Shown piece after piece: positions 62,661 through 64,000 of a stretch of DNA of 64,000 nt (position 1 is its first letter; each line of letters starts with the position of its first letter). A program made the translations under genes and the position numbers. Under the pieces are notes generated by a model that searched no databases, was not told the origin of the DNA, and saw nothing but the letters and a program-made list of their open reading frames with translations. Origin of the DNA: Monosporascus cannonballus (Eukaryota; Ascomycota; Sordariomycetes; Xylariales); assembly GCA_004154925.1 (NCBI GenBank), contig QJNS01000108.1:186001-250000 (forward strand), read 5' to 3'.

Positions 62661-63883
62661 ATAAAGACGAAATTTACATTTTTAAAAGAAGTATTAAATA
62701 AGAAATTTATTTAAATTTTAATTTTAAGAAATTTCCTTAAAAGTTATAACTTATAAATAAATAAAGTAATGGAAATTGCCGGACGCTTTAAAAAAATAAC
62801 GCGGTAAAAAACAATAAATAATTTTTTAACAACTTGGTCGGATAGTAATAATTAAGTAAGCAATAATTTAAATGGCGATATAAGTATAACGGATGTTTCG
62901 GTAATAAAACGGTAAAGGCAAGGACCTTAAACCTTATTTCTAGTGCCGAAGTAATATATACGATAAGTAATTTAAAAAGAACGGAACGTTCGTAAAGCGA
63001 AAGGCCTTTATTTGCGTTATAAACGTCCTAATTATAAGGTAAACTGCTACTCGTTTTTATCAGCAAAAAAAACTACAAAAGAATTAATTCGTTAAAAGCG
63101 TACGAAAACGCAAGGTCGGAATTTGAAAGCGAAAAGGAAAAAAAATAACTTTTAAATATCGGCGTATTCGGAAATAAAAAGTAACCCAGGCCGAATTAAA
63201 GATCGTAAAATAAAATATGGACGGTATTTTATTTATTATTAATATATGTATTAATTAAGAAAACCTTATAAAAACTTTTATTAATTAATAATATAAATAT
63301 TTTGCTATAATAAACGAAATATTAGTAAAACGTTTACGATTACCGCATATGTTAATAAAATTATACGGAATACAAAAAGTGCAAAAAAAATAAAAATAAA
63401 AAATAGTGAAGTAAAATTAAGAAAATAATATATATGGAAATAGATATCGACGGTTTTAAAATTAAGATATTCGTATATATTATTAATAACTTTAATTACC
63501 TTTTAATTTTAACAGAATTTTGAATAAAACGTTATAACGTTATATATATAATGGAAAAATATTTTTTAACGGTAAGCGTGATAAGTCGTATAAAGGTTTA
63601 CGAAAAAAGATACGAGGCCCAAAAAAATGGCGTAAAAGTAGTTTGCGAAACGAAAAGAATTTTAACTACCATTTTCGAGGCGGAATTTCGAAAAATAAAA
63701 AAGATTAAATAGATCAAATAAAAAGTTTAATTATTTTTAATTATTTTGGCCGATATTAACAAGGCGTTAACGCTTAAGAAAAAAATGGAGATTAACGAAA
63801 AGTTTCCGTTTAAATTAAAAGCATTCAGGAAATTATTTAATAAAAAATTAAATAATGTTTTATTTTTATTTTGCCCCAAAATA

Positions 63884-64000
63884 GATTATACGGTTTTATT
63901 ACGTAAAGGCGAAATAAGGAAAAAAACATTAATATTATGGCGGCCTTTATATAATATAATTAAAAGCAAATTGTTAACCTTAAGAGAAACCCTAACGGAA
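63884..64000 (+). pseudogene. Start of the pol region of the right-hand gypsy element, cut by the window end
   Basis: 39 codons without a stop, containing DYTVLLRKGE, then ILWRPLYNIIKSKLLTLRE and TLTE. This is the conserved segment just upstream of a Ty3/gypsy reverse transcriptase (D-x-x-I/V-x-L-x-x-G ... PLY ... L-x-x-L-R-E-x-L). The reverse transcriptase itself should follow outside the window. Confidence 0.7.

Larger units (their letters stand above)
35858..64000. repeat. RIP-degraded AT-rich block of LTR retrotransposons
   Basis: From about 35858 the sequence becomes dominated by A and T, with TpA very frequent and CpA/TpG visibly rare, while CpG, TpCpG and ApCpG remain. That is the footprint of RIP acting on CpA. 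Conserved retroelement motifs show the expected changes (for example Cys to Tyr and His to Tyr in a zinc knuckle). The block contains one complete and at least three partial gypsy-type elements, described separately. No intact gene was found in it. The dinucleotide statement is by eye, not computed. Confidence 0.9.
61640..64000 (+). mobile_element. Different gypsy element, plus strand, running off the window
   Basis: A Gag relic (62300-62660) and a pol start (63884-64000) are on the plus strand. A less AT-rich patch at 61655-61740 (ACCGGACAAACGCCGGTACC and nearby) and the sequence to about 61830 may be its LTR, but no boundary is proven. It is less mutated than the other copies: the last 39 codons have no stop. 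Confidence 0.7.

Noticed and set aside
35858..64000. Mitochondrial DNA or a centromere core as explanation of the AT-rich block
   Set aside because: No mitochondrial genes, tRNAs or rRNAs are present, and the readable proteins are nuclear LTR retroelements with RIP changes. A pericentromeric location cannot be excluded, but nothing here proves it.

Overview
The window is genomic DNA of a filamentous ascomycete (Pezizomycotina). The evidence is the short introns (49-284 bp) with GTRNGY donors and CTAAC/TTGAC-type branch sites, the protein families encoded, and a long AT-rich tract of retroelements carrying the CpA-to-TpA decay typical of repeat-induced point mutation (RIP). Many short TAGG/CCTA runs suggest a sordariomycete, but that is only an impression. 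No database search was possible. Gene identities rest on recognised motifs, and exon joins were derived by hand from splice signals and reading frame.

The first 35.86 kb is gene-bearing DNA of normal base composition. In order it holds: a COMPASS Shg1-domain protein with a long Arg/Asp/Ser-rich tail (1544-4363, -); a small single-span mitochondrial protein, possibly a complex I accessory subunit (5133-5582, +); the delta subunit of eIF2B (6057-7522, -); dihydroxyacetone kinase (8793-10835, +); mitochondrial 3-hydroxyisobutyryl-CoA hydrolase (12281-13866, +); an Ams2/Spt21-like factor with a split GATA-type finger and an AT-hook (15005-19179, +); replication protein A subunit 3 (21331-21851, -), followed in the same reading frame by a second coding stretch (20689-21280, -); fragments of an unrecognised, probably decayed gene (24018-25046, -); an ATF/CREB-type bZIP factor (25109-26206, +); and a divergent pair of mitochondrial large-subunit ribosomal proteins, uL4m (27164-28292, -) and mL38 (28682-30408, +). 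The last 5.4 kb of this part (30409-35857) has normal composition but no gene I can recognise.

At about 35858 the base composition changes abruptly to very AT-rich, and this continues to the window end. The tract is made of RIP-degraded LTR retrotransposons. One Ty3/gypsy copy is structurally complete: 40642-47543, minus orientation, with two LTRs, a perfect TTTAG target-site duplication, a polypurine tract, and relic Gag, reverse transcriptase, RNase H and integrase in the expected order. A partial copy of the same family lies near 59575-61600 (-). A different gypsy element starts near 61640 (+) and runs off the end. A further Gag-pol relic on the plus strand begins near 54.2 kb. The remainder is repeat debris that I could not assign.

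The genes are unlinked housekeeping, mitochondrial, chromatin and regulatory functions. No biosynthetic cluster, tRNA, rRNA or CRISPR array was seen. The observations most worth following are the possible spliced extension of RPA3, the unusually wide zinc-finger spacing in the Ams2/Spt21-like protein, the shared promoter of the two mitoribosomal genes, and the precisely delimited RIP-inactivated gypsy element.
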